Positions 28,001 through 37,448 of a stretch of 64,000 nucleotides of DNA are shown here, in pieces. A program made the translations under genes and the position numbers. Under the pieces are notes generated by a model, which did not search any database, was not told the origin of the DNA, and saw only the letters and a list, made by a program, of their open reading frames with translations. Source of the DNA: Polychytrium aggregatum (taxonomy: Eukaryota > Chytridiomycota > Chytridiomycetes > Polychytriales); the NCBI RefSeq assembly GCF_025602895.1, contig NW_026516263.1, forward strand, positions 186,001 to 250,000, read 5' to 3'. How positions within the stretch are numbered: the first letter of the stretch is position 1; each line of letters begins with the position of its first letter.

Positions 28001-28736
28001 TGATGGATCGGTGTTCGGGGGTCAGTGGTTCGAGGACACGGGCAAGTTGGGCAACGGGGTCGTAGGGTTCAACAGCAACTGTATTCAAGTCACTGCTCAG
28101 AGTACAAACATACACGGCGCCGGGAGTCGAAGCCAGTGCGTTGATCTGCTGGGTCGACATGTGGTACTGGGATCGGAGTTCGAGGGTCGTGAGTGGCATT
28201 CCGGTGTCGGGTCGCGATGCCGTCCAAGTGTGGTGCTTCCCGTCGATCGAGAACTTGATTCGGTTGGAGGGCCAGTCGATCTCGGGGTTGGTCTGGTCGA
28301 GCCAGTTCTTGCCGAGGATAACGTCCCAGGTGAGTGGCGCGGTGAAGAGGTTGATGCGGGCGTGGTAGTCGTGGATGGTGAGGTCGACGGGATCGGTGAC
28401 GGAGGACGGGAAGGACTTGCCGTTGGGCATCGTGACGGCGTTGGCGGTGGTCTTGGTTCGAAGGTCGAGGGTCGAGGCGAGGGTCTCGGAGATGTGCGAG
28501 TTGGTCGCACCAGGGTCGATGAGGACGGTGATCGGGGAGCCGTTGAGGGTGGCGTCGATCACAAGCAGTCCCTTGCCGTGGTTGGCGGCAATGCGGTGGG
28601 GTTCGTCGATGAGAGAGTTGATCAGGTGAGGTCCGGTGGCGAGAGTCAATAGTTCAGCGTCGGGGGTCGGAGTCGGATGGCGGCAACTCGCCGGGTCCTT
28701 CAGAGGTCGTAGTATCCAGGGGTTGCCGCCTCGTCG
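25005..28736 (-). CDS. pol: Pol of B1 (PR-RT-RH-INT-chromodomain)
   Basis: 1,243 residues from the frameshift at 28736; the frame has no useful ATG of its own. The protease motif near residue 74 is DPGA, with Pro in place of Ser/Thr. RT carries VFDFRALN, FGLANSP and YIDD (27441-27452). RNase H begins at FTDWSESSASIGGW, which is divergent from the usual SDASDFA. Integrase has the HHCC finger, Asp motifs DFILGLPP and SDHDTRF, and Glu in AAGQVERF. The C-terminal chromodomain (RWQGYDPSYDSWAP) is also divergent. No interruption. Compared with the array ORFs it differs at scattered residues, for example EMDTLID against EIDSLID near the end. Confidence 0.93.
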   Translation of the reverse strand, partial: RRGGNPWILRPLKDPASCRHPTPTPDAELLTLATGPHLINSLIDEPHRIAANHGKGLLVIDATLNGSPITVLIDPGATNSHISETLASTLDLRTKTTANAVTMPNGKSFPSSVTDPVDLTIHDYHARINLFTAPLTWDVILGKNWLDQTNPEIDWPSNRIKFSIDGKHHTWTASRPDTGMPLTTLELRSQYHMSTQQINALASTPGAVYVCTLSSDLNTVAVEPYDPVAQLARVLEPLTPEHRSIIAKYRDAFNELKELPPHRPGIDMNIRLDDSAKPTWSSLYQMSAEELARLKDELDRLLRIGHIRKSVSPFGAPIFWVKQGDKFRLVFDFRALNKITVKDRTALPNMREIIDRLSKCRVFSKLDLQRGFHQIRIADADTPKTAFRTKYGHFEWLVMPFGLANSPSVFQAAMNDIFREFIDDFVFVYIDDILIASEDEDQHIRHIELVLDKIHRHGFKIRPEKCSFFNSTVTYLGFIIGEGRIQVHPSRIDAIKNYPRPTTEHELRSFLGLTNTIMSFVPGYAALAGPLSTLITTRSANSTKSVVWDDNAIAAFEQLKLLSPQSLHMVNPDKDIHLFTDWSESSASIGGWIGQDMDGSGTVRPIAFNSQKLHGSELNYSPYNGELLSITRHLDKFKNYLVGRKVFLHTDQKALKHILDSKTLNKRQQRAIDTMLDFDLEIQWIPGSWNKVADVLSRTPTAISKAVQVSIINAIVNLGPSPDDLLDTIRTQYSSDPILSALISVLRDNSTDGLKPWMKAQLHRFSLRHGILYFDSTRICIPGKDLRISIIKDHHDSVCAAHPGTNTLYKAISTHYYWPAMSKDIAEWVSHCDICQRAKIRRQQAYGHFSRIPVATRKMDTVALDFILGLPPVTDSLSGRTFNSITIFVDSLTKYVVLVPGNKTDSAEDVARQYFRDVFVHFGLAGTFISDHDTRFRSAFWTGLNTLLKTELRIAFAHHHEAAGQVERFVATVAEAIRCSTLALGSRWIDQVPYIQFALNSHSSASTGHSPFFLMHGQHPRTPANTDIIAESNPAAQSIEEMQATLDLVSDNIGKAQDRALYYANRHRRDISYDIGDQVLIDTTAYHFSTDDVTPSKMRMPYLGPFKIIEKIGTTGYRLRLPRTLRFTTELPASALVPYNTPSTDQLVFDEPGPNHNDESVFEAIIGHRINRRRRLPGYRHEFLLRWQGYDPSYDSWAPLAELLDGGLADIHDFLSRNRNLPEMDTLIDLCQAQVQRNSGSKN

Positions 28737-28742
28737 TTTCCC
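28679..28742 (-). promoter_or_regulatory. -1 frameshift signal of B1
   Basis: Minus-strand heptamer G GGA AAC (28742-28736) is in the gag frame. A 5-nt spacer leads to a perfect 9-bp stem, 28730-28722 with 28687-28679 (GGCGGCAAC/GTTGCCGCC), whose 34-nt loop contains the gag stop (28702-28700). The loop is long enough for a pseudoknot. The signal is present in B2 and B0. Confidence 0.88.
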
Positions 28743-29758
28743 TGATCTTCGTAGAAGGTGGCCTGGTCGGCGGTCTCGACGATGGCGTTGATGCGGGGCT
28801 GGTTCAAGGGACACTGCGAGGCGATGTGGCCGAACTTGCGGCAGCGGAAGCAGCCTCCGTTACGGCGGAGGTACTCCTTCTCGCGGTCGGTGAGCTTCTT
28901 GATCGGGCGCATGTCGACGTTGTCGAGGTCCATGGCGTTGGGGTCACGTGCGGGAGGCTGGGTCGGCTGGAAGGCGGGACGAGGAGGACGGACCATTGGG
29001 CGGAACTGCGGCTGACCAGGTGGAGCGCGGAAGAGAGGAGGTCGCTGGAACTGGAGCTCGCGGAAGGGTTGATCGCGGAACTGAGTGCGAGCGGGCTGCT
29101 GCATCAGGGGTTGCGATTGACCCATAATGGACTCGTATCGCTCGGCGAGGGCCATGGCATCTTCGAGGGTGGCTGTGTTGGAGTCAAGCTTCCATTCGAC
29201 TTCGATGCGCACCCTGTGCTTGAGCTTGGTGAGGTAGCGCTGCAGGTTCTGGCGGTTGTTGCTGAAGTGGGGCAGCTCGAGGAGGAGATCGCGGAAGCGA
29301 GAGTTGAACTGCTCGACGGAGCCGGTGTGGCGCAGTGCTTCGAACTCATCCTCGGTGGTGCGCAGCGAGGTGGACGGAAGGAAGGTGTCGCGGACGAGGG
29401 ACAGGACGGCGGCCGGGGTCAGGTTGTCGAGTTGCTTGCCCTGGGACCAGAGGCGCCACCAGGTCTTGGCCTTGCCCTTGAGGTTCATGGCGACGGTGGC
29501 GACAGCGGTGGCGTCATCGAGACTGTGGAAGGCAATGTACTCGGTCATTGAGAAGACAAACTCGTCAACGACAGCAGCCTTACGCTCGCCAGTGAAGGCG
29601 TCGGGGAGCGGGATCTTGGGACGCTTGAAACCGGGAGGGACCGTGGGGAGATTCGGCTGGGCGGTCAGGGCGGAGAGGACCAGGGCGCGGTCCTCGAGCG
29701 ATAGTTGTTCAAGGGCCTGGAGACAGGCATTGACGGCGGGATCGTCCGATGCTACCAT
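28700..29758 (-). CDS. gag: Gag of B1
   Basis: 352 residues. The start ATG at 29758 uses the last base of the 5' LTR as its A, so there is no leader between LTR and gag and the primer-binding site is coding (MVASDDP...). An N-terminal helical region is followed by a Ty3 capsid domain (WWRLWSQGKQLDNLTP...), a Pro/Arg/Gln-rich linker (FRDQPFRELQFQRPP) and a zinc knuckle CFRCRKFGHIASQC. The last 40 codons overlap pol in the -1 frame. Its protein matches the Gag of B2 exactly. Confidence 0.93.
   Translation of the reverse strand: MVASDDPAVNACLQALEQLSLEDRALVLSALTAQPNLPTVPPGFKRPKIPLPDAFTGERKAAVVDEFVFSMTEYIAFHSLDDATAVATVAMNLKGKAKTWWRLWSQGKQLDNLTPAAVLSLVRDTFLPSTSLRTTEDEFEALRHTGSVEQFNSRFRDLLLELPHFSNNRQNLQRYLTKLKHRVRIEVEWKLDSNTATLEDAMALAERYESIMGQSQPLMQQPARTQFRDQPFRELQFQRPPLFRAPPGQPQFRPMVRPPRPAFQPTQPPARDPNAMDLDNVDMRPIKKLTDREKEYLRRNGGCFRCRKFGHIASQCPLNQPRINAIVETADQATFYEDQGNDEAATPGYYDL
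29750..29757 (-). promoter_or_regulatory. Primer-binding site of B1 (initiator Met tRNA type)
   Basis: The minus strand reads TGGTAGCA immediately after the 5' LTR, complementary to the GCTACCA end of eukaryotic initiator tRNA-Met. The match is 7-8 nt, shorter than usual. No matching self-primer was found in the LTR. Confidence 0.65.
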
Positions 29759-30223
29759 GTCAGATCACGGGATCAAGAGGAGATCAAAAGAAAAAGATAG
29801 AGAAGGGTTTTATTGATCTTAGCGAGGCTAGGATCTAGAGTCAAGTGTGTCTGGGGTCGAAGGTGATGACCAGAAACATGAGCGGGTGAAGGCGGGCTAT
29901 TTATCTGTCTGGCGGTCCCGGAGGCGAAGCCTGCCGCAGCGGGGGCGAAGCAGCGGAGGCGGCGGGACAGCAGCCAGGCAGCAACGGCTAACCGGAGAAA
30001 CATGTGAAAGTCTGACAAATGCTCGGTGGCTGACAAATGCGGGTGACACAGCGTCTGACTAATGCATGGTCGATGACAAATGCAGGGAAAACAGAGCGGC
30101 GTGTGCAACATGAGAGCAAGGAAAAAGGAAAGGCGTCACAGGACAAAGGAAAAGGAAAGTGTGCGACGCAAACAGTGACACAAGTGCGACGGTGCAGCTA
30201 GGCGGGCAGAGCGATCTGTGACA
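29758..30223 (-). repeat. 5' LTR of B1 (466 bp)
   Basis: Same sequence as 24505-24970. The minus strand has GATAAATAG (TATA-like, near 29904) and AATAAA near the inner end. Confidence 0.95.
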
Positions 30224-32176
30224 ATCCAAGAGTTCGGCCAGTGGTGCCCACGAGTCGTACGATGGGTCGTATCCCTGCCAGCGGAGCAGGAACTCGTGTC
30301 GATATCCAGGAAGTCGACGTCGTCGGTTGATCCTGTGTCCAATGATCGCTTCGAACACTGATTCGTCGTTGCGATTGGGTCCGGGTTCGTCAAACACAAG
30401 TTGGTCGGTCGATGGTGTGTTGTACGGGACGAGGGCGGAAGCTGGGAGTTCGGTTGTGAATCGAAGGGTCCTCGGGAGTCGAAGTCGATATCCAGTCGTC
30501 CCGATCTTCTCGACGATCTTGAAGGGTCCCAAGTACGGCATCCGCATCTTGGAGGGTGTGACGTCGTCCGTGCTGAAGTGGTACGCGGTCGTGTCGATCA
30601 GGACTTGGTCGCCAATGTCGTAGCTGATATCGCGTCGATGTCGGTTGGCGTAGTACAGGGCCCGGTCCTGGGCCTTGCCGATGTTGTCCGAGACCAAGTC
30701 CAGAGTCGCTTGCATCTCCTCGATCGACTGTGCTGCGGGGTTGGACTCGGCGATGATGTCGGTGTTGGCAGGGGTGCGAGGATGCTGACCGTGCATCAGG
30801 AAGAAGGGCGAATGTCCAGTCGATGCTGAGTTGTGTGAGTTGAGCGCGAACTGGATGTATGGCACTTGATCGATCCAGCGGGAGCCGAGGGCCAGAGTCG
30901 AACAGCGGATGGCCTCGGCGACGGTCGCCACAAAGCGTTCGACTTGTCCGGCGGCCTCGTGGTGGTGGGCAAAGGCGATCCGGAGTTCGGTCTTGAGCAG
31001 AACGTTAAGTTCTGTCCAGAAGGCCGACCGGAAGCGTGTGTCGTGATCGGAGATGAAAGTGCCGGCGAGTCCAAAGTGCACAAAGACATCGCGGAAGTAC
31101 TGGCGGGCGACGTCTTCGGCCGAGTCGGTCTTGTTGCCGGGGACCAGGACGACGTACTTGGTGAGGGAGTCGACAAAGATCGTGATCGAGTTGAAGGTGC
31201 GGCCCGAGAGTGAGTCCGTGACAGGCGGGAGTCCGAGGATGAAGTCGAGGGCGACAGTGTCCATCTTGCGGGTGGCCACAGGGATCCGGGAGAAGTGGCC
31301 GTACGCTTGTTGTCGTCGGATCTTGGCTCGCTGGCAGATGTCGCAGTGCGAGACCCACTCGGCAATGTCCTTGGACATGGCGGGCCAGTAGTAGTGGGTT
31401 GAGATGGCCTTGTAGAGCGTGTTGGTGCCGGGGTGAGCTGCACAGACAGAGTCGTGGTGGTCCTTGATGATCGAGATGCGGAGGTCCTTGCCGGGGATGC
31501 AGATGCGGGTCGAGTCGAAGTAGAGAATCCCGTGTCGAAGTGAGAAGCGGTGCAGCTGTGCCTTCATCCACGGCTTGAGTCCGTCGGTCGAGTTGTCGCG
31601 GAGGGCCGAGATCAGTGCTGACAGGATCGGGTCGGAGCTGTACTGAGTGCGGATGGTGTCCAAGAGATCGTCGGGCGAGGGTCCGAGGTTGACAATCGCG
31701 TTGATGATCGAGACTTGGACGGCCTTGGAGATGGCTGTCGGTGTGCGCGAGAGCACGTCGGCGACCTTGTTCCACGAGCCGGGGATCCACTGGATCTCGA
31801 GGTCAAAGTCCAGCATCGTGTCGATGGCTCGCTGTTGGCGCTTGTTGAGGGTCTTGGAGTCGAGGATGTGCTTGAGCGCCTTCTGGTCGGTGTGGAGGAA
31901 GACTTTGCGGCCGACGAGGTAGTTCTTGAACTTGTCGAGGTGGCGGGTGATCGATAGCAGCTCGCCGTTGTAGGGCGAGTAGTTGAGCTCGGATCCGTGC
32001 AGTTTCTGCGAGTTGAAGGCGATGGGGCGCACTGTGCCGGATCCGTCCATGTCCTGCCCGATCCATCCACCGATCGATGCGCTTGACTCGGACCAGTCGG
32101 TGAAGAGGTGAATGTCTTTGTCCGGGTTGACCATGTGCAGCGACTGAGGCGAGAGCAACTTGAGCTGCTCGAAGGC

Positions 32177-32714
32177 TGTCAGATCACGGGATCAAGAGGA
32201 AGTCAAAAGAAAAAGATAGAGAAGGTGCTTTTATTGATCTTAGCGAGGTGTCAGATCACGGGATCAAGAGGAAGTCAAAAGAAGAAGATAGAGAAGGGTT
32301 TTATTGATCTTAGCGAGGCTAGGATCTAGAGTCAAGTGTGTCTGGGGTCGAAGGTGATGACCAGAAACATGAGCGGGCGAAGGCGGGCTATTTATCTGTC
32401 TGGCGGTCCCGGAGGCGAAGCCTGCCGCAGCGGGGGCGAAGCAGCGGAGGCGGCGGGACAGCAGCCAGGCAGCAGCGGCTAACCGGAGAAACATGTGAAA
32501 GTCTGACAAATGCTCGGTGGCTGACAAATGCGGGTGACACGGCGTCTGACTAATGCATGGTCGATGACAGATGCAGGGAACACAGAGCGGCGTGTGCAAC
32601 ATGAGAGCAAGGAAAAAGGAAACGCGTCGCAGGACAAAGGAAAAAGAAAGTGTGCAACGCAAACAGTGACACAAGTGCGACGGTGCAGCCAAGCGGGCAG
32701 AGGGATCTGTGACA
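32177..32714 (-). repeat. Array LTR 7 with 72-bp end duplication
   Basis: LTR proper 32249-32714, same as array LTR 1. Confidence 0.9.
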
Positions 32715-33210
32715 TCCCCCCCAGAAAAATTGTGCTCAAGTCAAACCATCAATTCTTCGATCCCGAGTTGCGTTGCACTTGTGCTTGGCAAAGGTCGATC
32801 AGTGAGTCGATTTCAGGAAGGTTGCGGTTGCGGCTGAGAAAGTCGTGGATGTCTGCGAGTCCTCCATCCAAGAGTTCGGCCAGTGGTGCCCACGAGTCGT
32901 ACGATGGGTCGTATCCCTGCCAGCGGAGCAGGAACTCGTGTCGATATCCAGGAAGTCGACGTCGTCGGTTGATCCTGTGTCCAATGATCGCTTCGAACAC
33001 TGATTCGTCGTTGCGATTGGGTCCGGGTTCGTCAAACACAAGTTGGTCGGTCGATGGTGTGTTGTACGGGACGAGGGCGGAAGCTGGGAGTTCGGTTGTG
33101 AATCGAAGGGTCCTCGGGAGTCGAAGTCGATATCCAGTCGTCCCGATCTTCTCGACGATCTTGAAGGGTCCCAAGTACGGCATCCGCATCTTGGAGGGTG
33201 TGACGTCGTC

Positions 33211-33676
33211 TGTCAGATCACGGGATCAAGAGGAGATCAAAAGAAAAAGATAGAGAAGGGTTTTATTGATCTTAGCGAGGCTAGGATCTAGAGTCAAGTG
33301 TGTCTGGGGTCGAAGGTGATGACCAGAAACATGAGCGGGTGAAGGCGGGCTATTTATCTGTCTGGCGGTCCCGGAGGCGAAGCCTGCCGCAGCGGGGGCG
33401 AAGCAGCGGAGGCGGCGGGACAGCAGCCAGGCAGCAACGGCTAACCGGAGAAACATGTGAAAGTCTGACAAATGCTCGGTGGCTGACAAATGCGGGTGAC
33501 ACAGCGTCTGACTAATGCATGGTCGATGACAAATGCAGGGAAAACAGAGCGGCGTGTGCAACATGAGAGCAAGGAAAAAGGAAAGGCGTCACAGGACAAA
33601 GGAAAAGGAAAGTGTGCGACGCAAACAGTGACACAAGTGCGACGGTGCAGCTAGGCGGGCAGAGCGATCTGTGACA
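33211..33676 (-). repeat. 3' LTR of B2
   Basis: 466 bp, as in B1. Confidence 0.95.
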
Positions 33677-33710
33677 TCCCCCCCAGAAAAATTGTGCTCA
33701 AGTCAAACCA

Positions 33711-36700
33711 TCAATTTTTCGATCCCGAGTTGCGTTGCACTTGTGCTTGGCAAAGGTCGATCAGTGTGTCCATTTCCGGAAGGTTGCGGTTGCGGCTGAG
33801 GAAGTCGTGGATATCTGCGAGTCCTCCATCCAAGAGTTCGGCCAGTGGTGCCCACGAGTCGTAAGATGGGTCGTATCCCTGCCAGCGGAGCAAGAACTCG
33901 TGTCGATATCCAGGAAGTCGACGTCGTCGGTTGATCCTGTGTCCAATGATCGCTTCGAACACTGATTCGTCGTTGTGGTTGGGTCCGGGTTCATCAAACA
34001 CAAGTTGGTCGGTCGATGGTGTGTTGTAGGGGACGAGGGCGGAAGCGGGGAGTTCGGTTGTAAATCGGAGGGTCCTCGGGAGTCGAAGTCGATATCCAGT
34101 CGTTCCGATCTTCTCGATGATCTTGAAGGGTCCCAAGTACGGCATCCGCATCTTGGAGGGTGTGACGTCGTCCGTGCTGAAGTGATACGCGGTCGTGTCG
34201 ATCAGGACTTGGTCGCCAATGTCGTAGCTGATATCGCGTCGATGTCGGTTGGCGTAGTACAGGGCCCGGTCCTGGGCCTTGCCGATGTTGTCCGAGACCA
34301 AGTCCAGAGTCGCTTGCATCTCCTCGATCGACTGTGCTGCAGGGTTGGACTCGGCGATGATGTCGGTGTTGGCAGGAGTGCGAGGATGCTGACCGTGCAT
34401 CAGGAAGAAGGGCGAATGTCCAGTCGAAGCTGAGCTGTGTGAGTTGAGCGCGAACTGGATGTATGGCACTTGATCGATCCAGCGGGAGCCGAGGGCCAGA
34501 GTCGAACAGCGGATGGCCTCGGCGACGGTTGCCACAAAGCGTTCGACTTGTCCGGCGGCCTCGTGGTGGTGGGCAAAGGCGATCCGGAGTTCGGTCTTGA
34601 GCAGAGTGTTAAGTCCTGTCCAGAAGGCCGACCGGAAGCGTGTGTCGTGATCCGAGATGAAAGTGCCGGCGAGTCCAAAGTGCACAAAGACATCGCGGAA
34701 GTACTGGCGGGCGACGTCTTCGGCCGAGTCGGTCTTGTTGCCAGGAACCAGGACGACGTACTTGGTGAGGGAGTCGACAAAGATCGTGATCGAGTTGAAG
34801 GTGCGTCCCGAGAGTGAGTCCGTGACAGGCGGGAGTCCGAGGATGAAGTCGAGGGCGACAGTGTCCATCTTGCGGGTGGCCACAGGGATCCGGGAGAAGT
34901 GACCGTATGCTTGTTGTCGTCGGATCTTGGCTCGCTGGCAGATGTCGCAGTGCGAGACCCACTCGGCAATGTCCTTGGACATGGCGGGCCAGTAGTAGTG
35001 TGTCGAGATGGCCTTGTAGAGCGTGTTGGTGCCGGGGTGAGCTGCACAGACAGAGTCGTGGTGGTCCTTGATGATCGAGATGCGGAGGTCCTTGCCGGGG
35101 ATGCAGATGCGGGTCGAGTCGAAGTAGAGAATCCCGTGTCGAAGTGAGAAGCGGTGCAGCTGTGCCTTCATCCACGGCTTGAGTCCGTCGGTCGAGTTGT
35201 CGCGGAGGACCGAGATCAGTGCTGACAGGATCGGGTCGGAGCTGTACTGAGTGCGGATGGTGTCCAAGAGATCGTCGGGCGAGGGTCCGAGGTTGACAAT
35301 CGCGTTGATGATCGAGACTTGGACGGCCTTGGAGATGGCTGTCGGTGTGCGCGAGAGCACGTCGGCGACCTTGTTCCACGAGCCGGGGATCCACTGGATC
35401 TCGAGGTCAAAGTCCAGCATCGTGTCGATGGCTCGCTGTTGGCGCTTGTTGAGGGTCTTGGAGTCGAGGATGTGCTTGAGCGCCTTCTGGTCGGTGTGGA
35501 GGAAGACTTTGCGGCCGACGAGGTAGTTCTTGAACTTGTCGAGGTGGCGGGTGATCGACAGCAGCTCGCCGTTGTAGGGCGAGTAGTTGAGTTCGGATCC
35601 GTGCAGTTTCTGCGAGTTGAAAGCGATGGGGCGCACCGTGCCGGATCCGTCCATGTCCTGCCCGATCCATCCACCAATCGATGCGCTTGACTCGGACCAG
35701 TCGGTGAAGAGGTGAATGTCCTTGTCCGGGTTGACCATGTGCAGCGACTGAGGCGAGAGCAACTTGAGCTGCTCGAAGGCGGCGATGGCGTTGTCGTCCC
35801 AGACGACGGACTTGGTCGAGTTGGCGGAGCGGGTGGTGATCAGAGTCGAGAGTGGACCGGCGAGGGCAGCGTAGCCAGGGACAAAGCTCATGATGGTGTT
35901 GGTCAAGCCGAGGAAGCTGCGGAGTTCGTGTTCGGTCGTTGGTCGCGGGTAGTTCTTGATGGCGTCGATGCGCGAGGGATGCACTTGGATGCGTCCTTCG
36001 CCGATGATGAAGCCGAGATAGGTGACGGTCGAGTTGAAGAACGAACACTTCTCGGGTCGGATCTTGAAGCCGTGTCGGTGGATCTTGTCGAGGACCAGTT
36101 CGATGTGGCGGATGTGCTGGTCCTCGTCCTCGGATGCGATCAGGATGTCGTCGATGTAGACGAACACAAAGTCGTCGATGAACTCGCGGAAGATGTCGTT
36201 CATCGCGGCTTGGAACACGGAGGGACTGTTGGCGAGGCCGAAGGGCATCACAAGCCACTCAAAGTGGCCGTACTTGGTCCTGAAGGCCGTCTTGGGGGTG
36301 TCGGCGTCGGCAATGCGGATCTGGTGGAATCCGCGTTGCAAGTCGAGCTTGGAGAAGACACGGCACTTGGACAGGCGGTCGATGATCTCGCGCATGTTGG
36401 GCAGCGCGGTGCGGTCCTTGACGGTGATCTTGTTGAGGGCGCGGAAGTCAAAGACGAGTCGGAACTTGTCGCCCTGCTTGACCCAGAAGATCGGTGCGCC
36501 GAAGGGCGAGACGGACTTGCGGATGTGGCCGATCCGGAGCAATCGGTCGAGTTCGTCTTTGAGACGAGCGAGTTCTTCGGCCGACATTTGGTAGAGCGAC
36601 GACCAGGTTGGCTTGGCAGAGTCGTCGAGTCGGATGTTCATGTCGATGCCGGGTCGGTGAGGCGGGAGTTCCTTGAGTTCGTTGAAGGCATCGCGGTACT

Positions 36701-37442
36701 TTGCGATGATGGATCGGTGTTCGGGGGTCAGTGGTTCGAGGACACGGGCAAGTTGGGCAACGGGGTCGTAGGGTTCAACAGCAACTGTATTCAAGTCACT
36801 GCTCAGAGTACAAACATACACGGCGCCGGGAGTCGAAGCCAGTGCGTTGATCTGCTGGGTCGACATGTGGTACTGGGATCGGAGTTCGAGGGTCGTGAGT
36901 GGCATTCCGGTGTCGGGTCGCGATGCCGTCCAAGTGTGGTGCTTCCCGTCGATCGAGAACTTGATTCGGTTGGAGGGCCAGTCGATCTCGGGGTTGGTCT
37001 GGTCGAGCCAGTTCTTGCCGAGGATAACGTCCCAGGTGAGTGGCGCGGTGAAGAGGTTGATGCGGGCGTGGTAGTCGTGGATGGTGAGGTCGACGGGATC
37101 GGTGACGGAGGACGGGAAGGACTTGCCGTTGGGCATCGTGACGGCGTTGGCGGTGGTCTTGGTTCGAAGGTCGAGGGTCGAGGCGAGGGTCTCGGAGATG
37201 TGCGAGTTGGTCGCACCAGGGTCGATGAGGACGGTGATCGGGGAGCCGTTGAGGGTGGCGTCGATCACAAGCAGTCCCTTGCCGTGGTTGGCGGCAATGC
37301 GGTGGGGTTCGTCGATGAGAGAGTTGATCAGGTGAGGTCCGGTGGCGAGAGTCAATAGTTCAGCGTCGGGGGTCGGAGTCGGATGGCGGCAACTCGCCGG
37401 GTCCTTCAGAGGTCGTAGTATCCAGGGGTTGCCGCCTCGTCG
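33711..37442 (-). CDS. pol: Pol of B2 (PR-RT-RH-INT-chromodomain)
   Basis: Translation matches that of B1: DPGA protease motif, YIDD reverse transcriptase, RNase H with FTDWSES, HHCC and D-D-E integrase, divergent chromodomain. It is expressed through the -1 frameshift at 37442-37448. No interruption, so this copy is potentially functional. Confidence 0.93.
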   Translation of the reverse strand, partial: RRGGNPWILRPLKDPASCRHPTPTPDAELLTLATGPHLINSLIDEPHRIAANHGKGLLVIDATLNGSPITVLIDPGATNSHISETLASTLDLRTKTTANAVTMPNGKSFPSSVTDPVDLTIHDYHARINLFTAPLTWDVILGKNWLDQTNPEIDWPSNRIKFSIDGKHHTWTASRPDTGMPLTTLELRSQYHMSTQQINALASTPGAVYVCTLSSDLNTVAVEPYDPVAQLARVLEPLTPEHRSIIAKYRDAFNELKELPPHRPGIDMNIRLDDSAKPTWSSLYQMSAEELARLKDELDRLLRIGHIRKSVSPFGAPIFWVKQGDKFRLVFDFRALNKITVKDRTALPNMREIIDRLSKCRVFSKLDLQRGFHQIRIADADTPKTAFRTKYGHFEWLVMPFGLANSPSVFQAAMNDIFREFIDDFVFVYIDDILIASEDEDQHIRHIELVLDKIHRHGFKIRPEKCSFFNSTVTYLGFIIGEGRIQVHPSRIDAIKNYPRPTTEHELRSFLGLTNTIMSFVPGYAALAGPLSTLITTRSANSTKSVVWDDNAIAAFEQLKLLSPQSLHMVNPDKDIHLFTDWSESSASIGGWIGQDMDGSGTVRPIAFNSQKLHGSELNYSPYNGELLSITRHLDKFKNYLVGRKVFLHTDQKALKHILDSKTLNKRQQRAIDTMLDFDLEIQWIPGSWNKVADVLSRTPTAISKAVQVSIINAIVNLGPSPDDLLDTIRTQYSSDPILSALISVLRDNSTDGLKPWMKAQLHRFSLRHGILYFDSTRICIPGKDLRISIIKDHHDSVCAAHPGTNTLYKAISTHYYWPAMSKDIAEWVSHCDICQRAKIRRQQAYGHFSRIPVATRKMDTVALDFILGLPPVTDSLSGRTFNSITIFVDSLTKYVVLVPGNKTDSAEDVARQYFRDVFVHFGLAGTFISDHDTRFRSAFWTGLNTLLKTELRIAFAHHHEAAGQVERFVATVAEAIRCSTLALGSRWIDQVPYIQFALNSHSSASTGHSPFFLMHGQHPRTPANTDIIAESNPAAQSIEEMQATLDLVSDNIGKAQDRALYYANRHRRDISYDIGDQVLIDTTAYHFSTDDVTPSKMRMPYLGPFKIIEKIGTTGYRLRLPRTLRFTTELPASALVPYNTPSTDQLVFDEPGPNHNDESVFEAIIGHRINRRRRLPGYRHEFLLRWQGYDPSYDSWAPLAELLDGGLADIHDFLSRNRNLPEMDTLIDLCQAQVQRNSGSKN

Positions 37443-37448
37443 TTTCCC
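37385..37448 (-). promoter_or_regulatory. -1 frameshift signal of B2
   Basis: G GGA AAC (37448-37442), 5-nt spacer and the same 9-bp stem as B1 (37436-37428 with 37393-37385). Confidence 0.88.

Larger units (their letters stand above)
24505..30223 (-). mobile_element. Element B1: full-length family B Ty3/gypsy, 5,719 bp
   Basis: Complete minus-strand element: 466-bp LTRs (24505-24970, 29758-30223) that look identical, intact gag, intact pol by -1 frameshift, initiator-tRNA-type PBS and G-rich polypurine tract, with TSD atcca. It belongs to a younger subfamily than the array: its LTR ends gcgatctgtgaca against gggatctgtgaca, and it lacks the 72-bp duplication. It inserted into a degenerate copy of its own family. 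Confidence 0.96.
24383..32134 (-). pseudogene. RNase H-integrase-chromodomain ORF, array unit 6, split by B1
   Basis: The chromodomain tail (24383-24504) and the rest (30229-32134) are separated by full-length B1. The TSD atcca occurs at 24500-24504 and 30224-30228. Removing B1 and one TSD restores the 2,642-bp spacing. The right-hand part now reads into the LTR of B1 and ends there. Confidence 0.9.

Noticed and set aside
27006-28652. 548-codon plus-strand ORF opposite family B pol (also at 35712-37358 and 45977-47407)
   Set aside because: It is a GC-driven antisense shadow of intact pol, with low-complexity Val/Gly/Asp content and no recognisable domain.
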